64,000 nt of DNA, from assembly GCF_029227915.1 (NCBI RefSeq), contig NC_079882.1, positions 31,302,001 through 31,366,000 on the forward strand, read 5' to 3'. Below are positions 50,070 to 63,700 of this stretch, piece by piece. This DNA is from Hydractinia symbiolongicarpus (Eukaryota > Cnidaria > Hydrozoa > Anthoathecata > Hydractiniidae). Position numbers and translations under genes: made by a program. Below the pieces are notes generated by a model, which saw only the letters and a list, made by a program, of their open reading frames with translations, searched no databases and was not told the DNA's origin. Each line of letters opens with the position of its first letter. Within the stretch, counting starts at the first letter, position 1.

Positions 50070-53000
50070 GAGTTTACTCCCTCGGTACTTTCTTTGTATA
50101 CTTTTGACTAAACGGGCCAACTCCGGGATTTACGGGAAATCGCGTGTTTTCGTTTGCCGGCGATTAAACTTCTTTTATTCAGCGTCTCATCAAAAATGAA
50201 AACATTTTTAAAAACTACAAGTCTCATGCGTTTTAGTGCTGAAAAAATAATTTAAAAAATCGTTCGAGAAATGAGTTTACTTCTTGGGTACTTTCTTTGT
50301 ATACTTTTGACTATACGGGCCGAGTCCGGGATTTACGGGAAATCGCAGGTTTTCGTTTGCCGGCGATTAAACTTCTTTTATTCAGCGTCTCATCAAAAAT
50401 GAAAACATTTTTGAAAACTACAGGTCTCATGCGTTTTACTGGTAAAAAAATAATTTAAAAAATCGTTCGGGAAATGAGTTTACTCCCTGGGTACTTCCTT
50501 TGTATACTTTTGTCTATACGGGCCGGATCCGGGATTTACGCGAAATCGCGGATTTTCGTTTGCCGGCGATTACACTTCTTTTATTCAGCGTCTCACTAAA
50601 AATGAAAACATTTTTGAAAACTACAAGTCTCATGCGTTATAGTGCTAAAAAAATAATTTAAAAAATCGTTCGGTTAATGAGTTTACTCCCTGGGTACTTT
50701 CTTTGTATACTTTGGACTATACGAGCCGAGTCCGGGATTTAGGGGAAGTCGCGGGTTTTGGGTTTGCAGGCATTTAAACTTCTTTTATTCAGCGTCTCAT
50801 CAAAAATGTAAACATTTTCGAAAACTACAAGTCTCATGCGTTTTACTGGTAAAAAAATAATTTAAAAAATCGTTCGGGAAATGAGTTTACTCCCTGGGTA
50901 CTTTCTTTGTATACTTTTGACTATACGGCCGAGTCCGGGATTTACACGAAGTCGCGGGTTTTCGTCTGCCGGCGATTACACTTCTTTTATTCAGCGTCTC
51001 ATCAAAAATGAAAACATTTTTGAAAACTACAAGTCTCATGCGTTTAAGTGCTAAAAAACTAATTTAAAAAATCGTTTGTGAAATGAGTTTACTCCCTGGG
51101 TACTTTCTTTATATACTTTTGACTATACGGGCCGACTCCGGGATTTACGGGAAATCGCGTGTTTTCGTTTGCCGGCGATTAAACTTCTTTTATTCAGCGT
51201 CTCATCAAAAATGAAAACATTTTTAAAAACTACAAGTCTTATGCGTTTTAGTGCTGAAAAAATAATTTAAAAAATCGTTCGAGAAATGAGTTTACTTCTT
51301 GGGTACTTTCTTTGTATACTTTTGACTATACGGGCCGAGTCCGGGATTTACGGGAAATCGCGGGTTTTCGTTTGCCGGCGATTAAACTTCTTTTATTCAG
51401 CGTCTCATCAAAAATGAAAACATTTTTGAAAACTACAGGTCTCATGCGTTTTACTGGTAAAAAAATAATTTAAAAAATCGTTCGGGAAATGAGTTTACTC
51501 CCTGGGTACTTCCTTTGTATACTTTTGTCTATACGGGCCGGATCCGGGATTTATGCGAAATCGCGAATTTTCGTTTGCCGGCGATTACACTTCTTTTATT
51601 CAGCGTCTCACCAAAAATGAACACATTTTTGAAAACTACAAGTCTCATGCGTTATAGTGCTAAAAAAATAATTTAAAAAATCGTTCGGTTAATGAGTTTA
51701 CTCCCTGGGTACTTTCTTTGTATACTTTGGACTATACGAGCCGAGTCCGGGATTTAGGGGAAGTCGCGGGTTTTGGGTTTGCAGGCATTTAAACTTCTTT
51801 TATTCAGCGTCTCATCAAAAATGTAAACATTTTCGAAAACTACAAGTCTCATGCGTTTTACTGGTAAAAAAATAATTTAAAAAATCGTTCGGGAAATGAG
51901 TTTACTCCCTGGGTACTTTCTTTGTATACTTTTGACTATACGGCCGAGTCCGGGATTTACGCGAAGTCGCGGGTTTTCGTCTGCCGGCGATTACACTTCT
52001 TTTATTCAGCGTCTCATCAAAAATGAAAACATTTTTGAAAACTACAAGTCTCATGCGTTTTAGTGCTAAAAAACTAATTTAAAAAATCGTTTGTGAAATG
52101 AGTTTACTCCCTGGGTACTTTCTTTATATACTTTTGACTATACGGGCCGACTCCGGGATTTACGGGAAATCGCGTGTTTTCGTTTGCCGGCGATTAAACT
52201 TCTTTTATTCAGCGTCTCATCAAAAATAAAAACATTTTTAAAAACTACAAGTCTCATGCGTTTTAGTGCTGAAAAAATAATTTAAAAAATCGTTCGAGAA
52301 ATGAGTTTACTTCTTGGGTACTTTCTTTGTATACTTTTGACTATACGGGCCGAGTCCGGGATTTACGGGAAATCGCGGGTTTTCGTTTGCCGGCGATTTA
52401 ACTTCTTTTATTCAGCGTCTCATCAAAAATGAAAACATTTTTGAAAACTACAGGTCTCATGCGTTTTACTGGTAACAAAATAATTTAAAAAATCGTTCGG
52501 GAAATGAGTTTACTCCCTGGGTACTTCCTTTGTATACTTTTGTCTATACGGGCCGGATCCGGGATTTACGCGAAATCGCGGATTTTCGTTTGCCGGCGAT
52601 TACACTTCTTTTATTCAGCGTCTCACCAAAAATGAAAACATTTTTGAAAACTACAAGTCTCATGCGTTATAGTGCTAAAAAAATAATTTAAAAAATCGTT
52701 CGGTTAATGAGTTTACTCCCTGGGTACTTTCTTTGTATACTTTGGACTATACGAGCCGAGTCCGGAATTTAGGGGAAGTCGCGGGTTTTGGGTTTGCAGG
52801 CGATTAAACTTCTTTTATTCAGTGTCTCATCAACAATGTAAACATTTTCGAAAACTACAAGTCTCATGCGTTTTACTGGTAAAAAAATAATTTAAAAAAT
52901 CGTTCGGGAAATGAGTTTACTCCCTGGGTACTTTCTTTGTATACTTTTGACTATACGGCCGAGTCCGGGATTTACGCGAAGTCGCGGGTTTTCGTCTGCC

Positions 53001-53723
53001 GGCGATTACACTTCTTTTATTCAGCGTCTCATCAAAAATGAAAACATTTTTGAAAACTACAAGTCTCATGCGTTTTAGTGCTAAAACACTAATTTAAAAG
53101 ATCGTTTGTGAAATGAGTTTACTCCCTGGGTACTTTCTTTATATACTTTTGACTATACGGGCCGACTCCGGGATTTACGGGAAATCGCGGGTTTTCGTTT
53201 GCCGGCGATTGCACTTCTTTTATTCAGCGTCTCATCAAAAATGAAAACATTTTTAAAAACTACATGTCTCATGCGTTTTAGTGCTGAAAAAATAATTTAA
53301 AAAATCGTTCGAGAAATGAGTTTACTTCTTGGGTACTTTCTTTGTATACTTTTGACTATACGGGCCGAGTCCGGGATTTACGGGAAATCGCGGGTTTTCG
53401 TTTGCCGGCGATTAAACTTCTTTTATTCAGCGTCTCATCAAAAATGAAAACATTTTTAAAAACTACAAGTCTCATGCGTTTTAGTGGTGAAAAAATAATT
53501 TAAAAAATCGTTCGGGAAATGAGTTTACTCCCTGGGTACTTTCTTTGTATACTTTTGACTATACGGGCCGAGTCCGGGATTTACGCGATATCGCGGGTTT
53601 TCGTTTGCCGGCGATTACACTTCTTTCATTCCGCGTCACATCAAAAATGAAAACATTTTTGATAACTACAAGTCTCATGCGTTTTAGTGCTAAAAAACTA
53701 AATTAAAAAATCCTTTGTGAAAT
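50070..53723. repeat. Eighteen-monomer 5-mer HOR zone
   Basis: A D-like unit (CTAAACGGGCCAACTCC) is followed by M'-C-B'-E'-D three times, then a D/E hybrid, a K/M unit and P. D units start at about 51084 and 52098. The third repeat carries the GCGATTTAAC, GGTAACAAAATAATTT and CAACAATG (52834) set. Compared with 23751-27810 it keeps C in every repeat. Confidence 0.77.
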
Positions 53724-54738
53724 CAGTTTACTCCCTGGGTACTTTCTTTATATACTTTTGACTATACGGGTCGTGGCCAGGATTTAGGGGAAATCGCGGG
53801 TTTTCGTTTGCCAACGATTAAACTTCTTTTATTCAGCGTCTCATCAAAAATGTAAACATTTTCGAATACTAAAGTCTCATTCGTTCTAGTGGTGCAGAAA
53901 TAATTTGAAAAATCGTTCAGGAAATCAGTTTACTCCCTGGGTACTTCTTTTTATATATTTTCGACTATACGGGCCAAACCCGAGATTTACGGGAAATCGC
54001 GGGTTTTTGTTTGCCTGCGATTAAACTGCTTTTATTCAGCGTCTCATCAAAAATGAAAACATTTTTGAAAACTACAAGTCTCATGCTATTTAGTGGTGAA
54101 AAAATAATTTAAAAAATCGTTCGGGAAATGAGTTTACACTCTGGGTACTTTCTTTGTATACTTTTGACTATAGGGGCCGATCCCGGGAGTTAGGGGAAAT
54201 CGCGGGTTTTTGTTTGCCTGCGATTAAACTGCTTTTATTCAGCGTCTCATCAAAAATGAAAACATTTTTGAAAACTACAAGTCTCATGCTATTTAGTGGT
54301 GAAAAAATAATTTAAAAAATCGTTCGGGAAATGAGTTTACACTCTGGGTACTTTCTTTGTATACTTTTGACTATAAGGGCCGATCCCGGGAGTTAGGGGA
54401 AATCGCGGGTTTTGGTTTGCCGGCGATTAAACTTCTTTTATTCAGCGTTTCATCAAATATGAAAACATTTCTGAATGCTACAAGTCTGATTCGTTTTAGT
54501 GGTGCAAAAATAATTTGAAATATCGTTCGGGAAATCAGTTTACTCCCTGGGTACTTTCTTTGTATACTTTTGACTATACTGGCCGAGTCCGGGACTTACG
54601 GGAAATCGTGGGTTTTGGTTTGCCGGTGATTAAACTTCTTTTATTCAGCGTCTCATCAAAAATAAAAACATTTTTGAAAACTACAAGTCTCATGCGTTTT
54701 ACTGGTGAAAAAATAATTTAAAAAATAGTTCGGGAAAT
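53724..54738. repeat. Divergent cassette F-G-H/G-H-I, one monomer longer
   Basis: Monomers start at 53724 (F, head changed to AATCAG), 53926 (G), 54130 (hybrid), 54333 (H) and 54536 (I). The hybrid begins as H (TTACACTCTGGG, GATCCCGGGAGTTAGG) and ends as G (TTTTTGTTTGCCTGCG, AAACTGC, CTATTTAGTGG). This is the expected product of an exchange shifted by one monomer. Confidence 0.86.
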
Positions 54739-57700
54739 GAGTTTACTCCCTCGGTACTTTCTTTGTATACTTTTGACTAAACGGGCCGACTCCGGGATTT
54801 ACGGGAAATCGCATGTTTTCGTTTGCCGGCGATTAAACTTCTTTTATTCAGCGTCTCATCAAAAATGAAAACATTTTTAAAAACTACAAGTCTCATGCGT
54901 TTTAGTGCTGAAAAAATAATTTAAAAAATCGTTCGAGAAATGAGTTTACTTCTTGGGTACTTTCTTTGTATACTTTTGACTATACGGGCCGAGTCCGGGA
55001 TTTACGGGAAATCGCAGGTTTTCGTTTGCCGGCGATTAAACTTCTTTTATTCAGCGTCTCATCAAAAATGAAAACATTTTTGAAAACTACAGGTCTCATG
55101 CGTTTTACTGGTAAAAAAATAATTTAAAAAATCGTTCGGGAAATGAGTTTACTCCCTGGGTACTTCCTTTGTATACTTTTGTCTATACGGGCCGGATCCG
55201 GGATTTACGCGAAATCGCGGATTTTCGTGTGCCGGCGATTACACTTCTTTTATTCAGCGTCTCACCAAAAATGAAAACATTTTTGAAAACTACAAGTCTC
55301 ATGCGTTATAGTGCTAAAAAAATAATTTAAAAAATCGTTCGGTTAATGAGTTTACTCCCTGGGTACTTTCTTTGTATACTTTGGACTATACGAGCCGAGT
55401 CCGGGATTTAGGGGAAGTCGCGGGTTTTGGGTTTGCAGGCATTTAAACTTCTTTTATTCAGCGTCTCATCAAAAATGTAAACATTTTCGAAAACTACAAG
55501 TCTCATGCGTTTTACTGGTAAAAAAATAATTTAAAAAATCGTTCGGGAAATGAGTTTACTCCCTTGGTACTTTCTTTGTATACTTTTGACTATACGGCCG
55601 AGTCCGGGATTTACGCGAAGTCGCGGGTTTTCGTCTGCCGGCGATTACACTTCTTTTATTCAGCGTCTCATCAAAAATGAAAACATTTTTGAAAACTACA
55701 AGTCTCATGCGTTTTAGTGCTAAAAAACTAATTTAAAAAATCGTTTGTGAAATGAGTTTACTCCCTGGGTACTTTCTTTATATACTTTTGATTATACGGG
55801 CCGACTCCGGGATTTACGGGAAATCGCGTGTTTTCGTTTGCCGGCGATTAAACTTCTTTTATTCAGCGTCTCATCAAAAATGAAAAAATTTTTAAAAACT
55901 ACAAGTCTCATGCGTTTTAGTGCTGAAAAAATAATTTAAAAAATCGTTCGAGAAATGAGTTTACTTCTTGGGTACTTTCTTTGTATACTTTTGACTATAC
56001 GGGCCGAGTCCGGGATTTACGGGAAATCGCGGGTTTTCGTTTGCCGGTGATTAAACTTCTTTTATTCAGCGTCTCATCAAAAATGAAAACATTTTTGAAA
56101 ACTACAGGTCTCATGCGTTTTACTGGTAAAAAAATAATTTAAAAAATCGTTCGGGAAATGAGTTTACTCCCTGGGTACTTCCTTTGTATACTTTTGTCTA
56201 TACGGGCCGGATCCGGGATTTACGCGAAATCGCGGATTTTTGTTTGCCGGCGATTACACTTCTTTTATTCAGCGTCTCACCAAAAATGAAAACATTTTTG
56301 AAAACTACAAGTCTCATGCGTTATAGTGCTAAAAAAATAATTTAAAAAATCGTTCGGTTAATGAGTTTACTCCCTGGGTACTTTCTTTGTATACTTTGGA
56401 CTATACGAGCCGAGTCCGGGATTTAGGGGAAGTCGCGGGTTTTGGGTTTGCAGGCATTTAAACTTCTTTTATTCAGCGTCTCATCAAAAATGTAAACATT
56501 TTCGAAAACTACAAGTCTCATGCGTTTTACTGGTAAAAAAATAATTTAAAAAATCGTTCGGGAAATGAGTTTACTCCCTGGGTACTTTCTTTGTATACTT
56601 TTGACTATACGGGCCGAGTCCGGGATTTACGCGAAGTCGCGGGTTTTCGTCTGCCGGCGATTACACTTCTTTTATTCAGCGTCTCATCAAAAATGAAAAC
56701 ATTTTTGAAAACTACAAGTCTCATGCGTTTTAGTGCTAAAAAACTAATTTAAAAAATCGTTTGTGAAATGAGTTTACTCCCTGGGTACTTTCTTTATATA
56801 CTTTTGACTATACGGGCCGACTCCGGGATTTACGGGAAATCGCGTGTTTTCGTTTGCCGGCGATTAAACTTCTTTTATTCAGCGTCTCATCAAAAATGAA
56901 AACATTTTTAAAAACTACAAGTCTCATGCGTTTTAGTGCTGAAAAAATAATTTAAAAAATCGTTCGAGAAATGAGTTTACTTCTTGGGTACTTTCTTTGT
57001 ATACTTTTGACTATACTGGCCGAGTCCGGGATTTACGGGAAATCGCGGGTTTTCGTTTGCCGGCGATTAAACTTCTTTTATTCAGCGTCTCATCAAAAAT
57101 GAAAACATTTTTGAAAACTACAGGTCTCATGCGTTTTACTAGTAAAAAAATAATTTAAAAAATCGTTCGGGAAATGAGTTTACTCCCTGGGTACTTCCTT
57201 TGTATACTTTTGTCTATACGGGCCGGATCCGGGATTTACGCGAAATCGCGGATTTTAGTTTGCCGGCGATTACACTTCTTTTATTCAGCGTCTCACCAAA
57301 AATGAAAACATTTTTGAAAACTACAAGTCTCATGCGTTTTACTGGTAAAAAAATAATTTAAAAAATCGTACGGGAAATGAGTTTACTCCCTGGGTACTTC
57401 CTTTGTATACTTTTGACTATACGGGCCGAGTCCGGGATTTACGGGAAGTCGCGGGTTTTCGTTTGCCGGCGATTAAACTTCTTTTATTCAGCGTCTCATC
57501 AAAAATGAAAACATTTTTGAAAACTACAGGTCTCATGCGTTTTACTGGTAAAAAAATAATTTAAAAAATCGTTCGGGAAATGAGTTTACTCCCTGGGTAC
57601 TTCCTTTGTATACTTTTGTCTATACGGGCCGGATCCGGGATTTACGCGAAATCGCGGATTTTCGTTTGCCGGCGATTAAACTTCTTTTATTCAGCGTCTC

Positions 57701-60700
57701 ACCAAAAATGAAAACATTTTTGAAAACTACAAGTCTCATGCGTTATAGTGCTAAAAAAATAATTTAAAAAATCGTTCGGTTAATGAGTTTACTCCCTGGG
57801 TACTTTCTTTGTATACTTTGGACTATACGAGCCGAGTCCGGGATTTAGGGGAAGTCGCGGGTTTTGGGTTTGCAGGCATTTAAACTTCTTTTATTCAGCG
57901 TCTCATCAAAAATGTAAACATTTTCGAAAACTACAAGTCTCATGCGTTTTACTGGTAAAAAAATAATTTAAAAAATCGTTCGGGAAATGAGTTTACTCCC
58001 TGGGTACTTTCTTTGTATACTTTTGACTATACGGGCCGAGTCCGGGATTTACGCGAAGTCGCGGGTTTTCGTCTGCCGGCGATTACACTTCTTTTATTCA
58101 GCGTCTCATCAAAAATGAAAACATTTTTGAAAACTACAAGTCTCATGCGTTTTAGTGCTAAAAAACTAATTTAAAAAATCGTTTGTGAAATGAGTTTACT
58201 CCCTGGGTACTTTCTTTATATACTTTTGACTATACGGGCCGACTCCGGGATTTACGGGAAATCGCGTGTTTTCGTTTGCCGGCGATTAAACTTCTTTTAT
58301 TCAGCGTCTCATCAAAAATGAAAACATTTTTAAAAACTACAAGTCTCATGCGTTTTAGTGCTGAAAAAATAATTTAAAAAATCGTTCGAGAAATGAGTTT
58401 ACTTCTTGGGTACTTTCTTTGTATACTTTTGACTATACGGGCCGAGTCCGGGATTTACGGGAAATCGCGGGTTTTCGTTTGCCGGCGATTAAACTTCTTT
58501 TATTCAGCGTCTCATCAAAAATGAAAACATTTTTGAAAACTACAGGTCTCATGCGTTTTACTGGTAAAAAAATAATTTAAAAAATCGTTCGGGAAATGAG
58601 TTTACTCCCTGGGTACTTCCTTTGTATACTTTTGTCTATACGGGCCGGATCCGGGATTTACGCGAAATCGCGGATTTTCGTTTGCCGGCGATTACACTTC
58701 TTTTATTCAGCGTCTCACCAAAAATGAAAACATTTTTGAAAACTACAAGTCTCATGCGTTATAGTGCTAAAAAAATAATTTAAAAAATCGTTCAGTTAAT
58801 GAGTTTACTCCCTGGGTACTTTCTTTGTATACTTTGGACTATAAGAGCCGAGTCCGGGATTTAGGGGAAGTCGCGGGTTTTGGGTTTGCAGGCATTTAAA
58901 CTTCTTTTATTCAGCGTCTTATCAAAAATGTAAACATTTTCGAAAACTACAAGTCTCATGCGTTTTACTGGTAAAAAAATAATTTGAAAAATCGTTCGGG
59001 AAATGAGTTTACTCCCTGGGTACTTTCTTTGTATACTTTTGACTATACGGCCGAGTCCGGGATTTACGCGAAGTCGCGGGTTTTCGTCTGCCGGCGATTA
59101 CACTTCTTTTATTCAGCGTCTCATCAAAAATGAAAACATTTTTGAAAGCTACAAGTCTCATGCGTTTTAGTGCTAAAAAACTAATTTAAAAAATCGTTTG
59201 TGAAATGAGTTTACTCCCTGGGTACTTTCTTTATATACTTTTGACTATACGGGCCGACTCCGGGATTTACGGGAAATCGCGTGTTTTCGTTTGCCGGCGA
59301 TTAAACTTCTTTTATTCAGCGTCTCATAAAAAATAAAAACATTTTTAAAAACTACAAGTCTCATGCGTTTTAGTGCTGAAAAAATAATTTAAAAAATCGT
59401 TCGAGAAATGAGTTTTCTTCTTGGGTACTTTCTTTGTATACTTTTGACTATACGGGCCGAGTCCGGGATTTACGGGAAATCGCGGGTTTTCGTTTGCCGG
59501 CGATTTAACTTCTTTTATTCAGCGTCTCATCAAAAATGAAAACATTTTTGAAAACTACAGGTCTCATGCGTTTTACTGGTAACAAAATAATTTAAAAAAT
59601 CGTTCGGGAAATGAGTTTACTCCCTGGGTACTTCCTTTGTATACTTTTGTCTATACGGGCCGGATCCGGGATTTACGCGAAATCGCGGATTTTTGTTTGC
59701 CGGCGATTACACTTCTTTTATTCAGCGTCTCACCAAAAATGAAAACATTTTTGAAAACTACAAGTCTCATGCGTTATAGTGCTAAAAAAATAATTTAAAA
59801 AATCGTTCGGTTAATGAGTTTACTCCCTGGGTACTTTCTTTGTATACTTTGGACTATACGAGCCGAGTCCGGAATTTAGGGGAAGTCGCGGGTTTTGGGT
59901 TTGCAGGCGATTAAACTTCTTTTATTTAGTGTCTCATCAACAATGTAAACATTTTCGAAAACTACAAGTCTCATGCGTTTTACTGGTAAAAAAATAATTT
60001 AAAAAATCGTTCGGGAAATGAGTTTACTCCCTGGGTACTTTCTTTGTATACTTTTGACTATACGGCCGAGTCCGGGATTTACGCGAAGTCGCGGGTTTTC
60101 GTCTGCCGGCGATTACACTTCTTTTATTCAGCGTCTCATCAAAAATGAAAACATTTTTGAAAACTACAAGTCTCATGCGTTTTAGTGCTAAAAAACTAAT
60201 TTAAAAAATCGTTTGTGAAATGAGTTTACTCCCTGGGTACTTTCTTTATATACTTTTGACTATAAGGGCCGACTCCGGGATTTACGGGAAATCGCGTGTT
60301 TTCGTTTGCCGGCGATTAAACTTCTTTTATTCAGCGTCTCATCAAAAATGAAAACATCTTAAAAACTACAAGTCTCATGCGTTTTAGTGCTGAAAAAATA
60401 ATTTAAAAAATCGTTCGGGTAATGAGTTTACTCCCTGGGTACTTTCTTTGTATACTTTTGACTATACGGACCGAGTCCGGGATTTACGGGAAATCGCGGG
60501 TTTTCGTTTGCCGGCGATTACACTTCTTTTATTCAGCGTCTCATAAAAAATGAACACATTTTTGACAACTACAAGTCTCATGCGTTTTAGTGGTGAAAAA
60601 ATAATTTAAAAAATCGCTCGGGAAATGAGTTTACTCCCTGGGTACTTTCTTTGTATACTTTTGACTATACGGACCGAGTCAGGGATTTACGGGAAATCGC

Positions 60701-63700
60701 GGGTTTTCGTTTGCCGGCGATTAAACTTCTTTTATTCAGCGTCTCATCAAAAATGAAAACATTTTAAAAACTACAAGTCTCATGCGTTTTAGTGCTGAAA
60801 AAATAATTTAAAAAATCGTTCGGGAAATGAGTTTACTCCCTGGGTACTTTCTTTGTATACTTTTGACTATACGGACCGAGTCCGGGATTTACGGGAAATC
60901 GCGGGTTTTCGTTTGCAGGCGATTAAACTTCTTTTATTCAGCGTCTCATCAAAAATGAAAACATTTTTGAAAACTACAAGTCTCATGCGTTTTAGTGGTA
61001 AAAAAATAATTTAAAAAATCGTTCGGGAAATGAGTTTACTCCCTGGGTTCTTTCTTTGTATACTTTTGACTATACGGGCCGAGTCCTGGATTTACGCGAA
61101 ATCCCGGGTTTTCGTTTGCCGGCGATTACAATTCTTGCATTCAGCGTCTCATCAAAAATGAAAACATTTTTGATAACTACAAGTCTCATGCGTTTTAGTG
61201 CTGAAAAAATAATTTAAAAAATCGTTCGAGAAATGAGTTTACTTCTTGGGTACTTTCTTTGTATACTTTTGACTATACGGGCCGAGTCTGGGATTTACGG
61301 GAAATCGCAGGTTTTCGTTTGCCGGCGATTAAACTTCTTTTATTCAGCGTCTCATCAAAAATGAAAACATTTTTGAAAACTACAGGTCTCATGCGTTTTA
61401 CTGGTAAAAAAATAATTTAAAAAATCGTTCGGGAAATGAGTTTACTCCCTGGGTACTTCCTTTGTATACTTTTGTCTATACGGGCCGGATCCGGGATTTA
61501 CGCGAAATCGCGGATTTTCGTTTGCCGGCGATTACACTTCTTTTATTCAGCGTCTCACCAAAAATGAAAACATTTTTGAAAACTACAAGTCTCATGCGTT
61601 ATAGTGCTAAAAAAATAATTTAAAAAATCGTTCGGTTAATGAGTTTACTCCCTGGGTACTTTCTTTGTATACTTTGGACTATACGAGCCGAGTCCGGGAT
61701 TTAGGGGAAGTCGCGGGTTTTGGGTTTGCAGGCATTTAAACTTCTTTTATTCAGCGTCTCATCAAAAATGTAAACATTTTCGAAAACTACAAGTCTCATG
61801 CGTTTTACTGGTAAAAAAATAATTTAAAAAATCGTTCGGGAAATGAGTTTACTCCCTGGGTACTTCCTTTGTATACTTTTGTCTATACGGGCCGGATCCG
61901 GGATTTACGCGAAATCGCGGATTTTCGTTTGCCGGCGATTACACTTCTTTTATTCAGCGTCTCACCAAAAATGAAAACATTTTTGAAAACTACAAGTCTC
62001 ATGCGTTATAGTGCTAAAAAAATAATTTAAAAAATCGTTCGGTTAATGAGTTTACTCCCTGGGTACTTTCTTTGTATACTTTTGACTATACGGCCGAGTC
62101 CGGGATTTACGCGAAGTCGCGGGTTTTCGTCTGCCGGCGATTACACTTCTTTTATTCAGCGTCTCATCAAAAATAAAAACATTTTTGAAAACTACAAGTC
62201 TCATGCGTTTTAGTGCTAAAAAACTAATTTAAAAAATCGTTTGTGAAATGAGTTTACTCCCTGGGTACTTTCTTTATATACTTTTGACTATACGGGCCGA
62301 CTCCGGGATTTACGGGAAATCGCGTGTTTTCATTTGCCGGCGATTAAACTTCTTTTATTCAGCGTCTCATCAAAAATAAAAACATTTTTAAAAACTACAA
62401 GTCTCATGCGTTTTAGTGCTGAAAAAATAATTTAAAAAATCGTTCGAGAAATGAGTTTACTTCTTGGGTACTTTCTTTGTATACTTTTGACTATACGGGC
62501 CGAGTCCGGGATTTACGGGAAATCGCGGGTTTTCGTTTGCCGGCGATTTAACTTCTTTTATTCAGCGTCTCATCAAAAATGAAAACATTTTTGAAAACTA
62601 CAGGTCTCATGCGTTTTACTGGTAACAAAATAATTTAAAAAATCGTTCGGGAAATGAGTTTACTCCCTGGGTACTTCCTTTGTATACTTTTGTCTATACG
62701 GGCCGGATCCGGGATTTACGCGAAATCGCGGATTTTCGTTTGCCGGCGATTACACTTCTTTTATTCAGCGTCTCACCAAAAATGAAAACATTTTTGAAAA
62801 CTACAAGTCTCATGCGTTATAGTGCTAAAAAAATAATTTAAAAAATCGTTCGGTTAATGAGTTTACTCCCTGGGTACTTTCTTTGTATACTTTGGACTAT
62901 ACGAGCCGAGTCCGGAATTTAGGGGAAGTCGCGGGTTTTGGGTTTGCAGGCGATTAAACTTCTTTTATTCAGTGTCTCATCAACAATGTAAACATTTTCG
63001 AAAACTACAAGTCTCATGCGTTTTACTGGTAAAAAAATAATTTAAAAAATCGTTCGGGAAATGAGTTTACTCCCTGGGTACTTTCTTTGTATACTTTTGA
63101 CTATACGGCCGAGTCCGGGATTTACGCGAAGTCGCGGGTTTTCGTCTGCCGGCGATTACACTTCTTTTATTCAGCGTCTCATCAAAAATGAAAACATTTT
63201 TGAAAACTACAAGTCTCATGCGTTTTAGTGCTAAAAAACTAATTTAAAAAATCGTTTGTGAAATGAGTTTACTCCCTGGGTACTTTCTTTATATACTTTT
63301 GACTATACGGGCCGACTCCGGGATTTACGGGAAATCGCGTGTTTTCGTTTGCGGGCGATTAAACTTCTTTTATTCAGCGTCTCATCAAAAATGAAAACAT
63401 TTTAAAAACTACAAGTCTCATGCGTTTTAGTGCTGAAAAAATAATTTAAAAAATCGTTCGGGTAATGAGTTTACTCCCTGGGTACTTTCTTTGTATACTT
63501 TTGACTATACGGACCGAGTCCGGGATTTACGGGAAATCGCGGGTTTTCGTTTGCCGGCGATTAAACTTCTTTTATTCAGCGTCTCATCAAAAATGAAAAC
63601 ATTTTAAAAACTACAAGTCTCGTGCGTTTTAGTGCTGAAAAAATAATTTAAAAAATCGTTCGGGAAATGAGTTTACTCCCTGGGTACTTTCTTTGTATAC

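Larger units (their letters stand above)
35986..62711. repeat. Second copy of the tandem duplication, 26.7 kb
   Basis: This begins inside a hybrid monomer that is C on the left (CCTTTGTATAC, CCGGATCCGG) and L on the right (AAATCACGTG), joined within shared TCCGGGATTTACG at 35982-35994. The right end is inferred as the position in the C monomer at 62656 that corresponds to that junction; there C simply continues into B' and E'. Relative to the first copy it has lost 6 monomers before 40735, lost 4 before 41547, gained about 13 before 49258, lost 2 before 52834, gained 1 at 54130, gained about 8 by 61045 and lost 5 by 62544. Confidence 0.65.
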
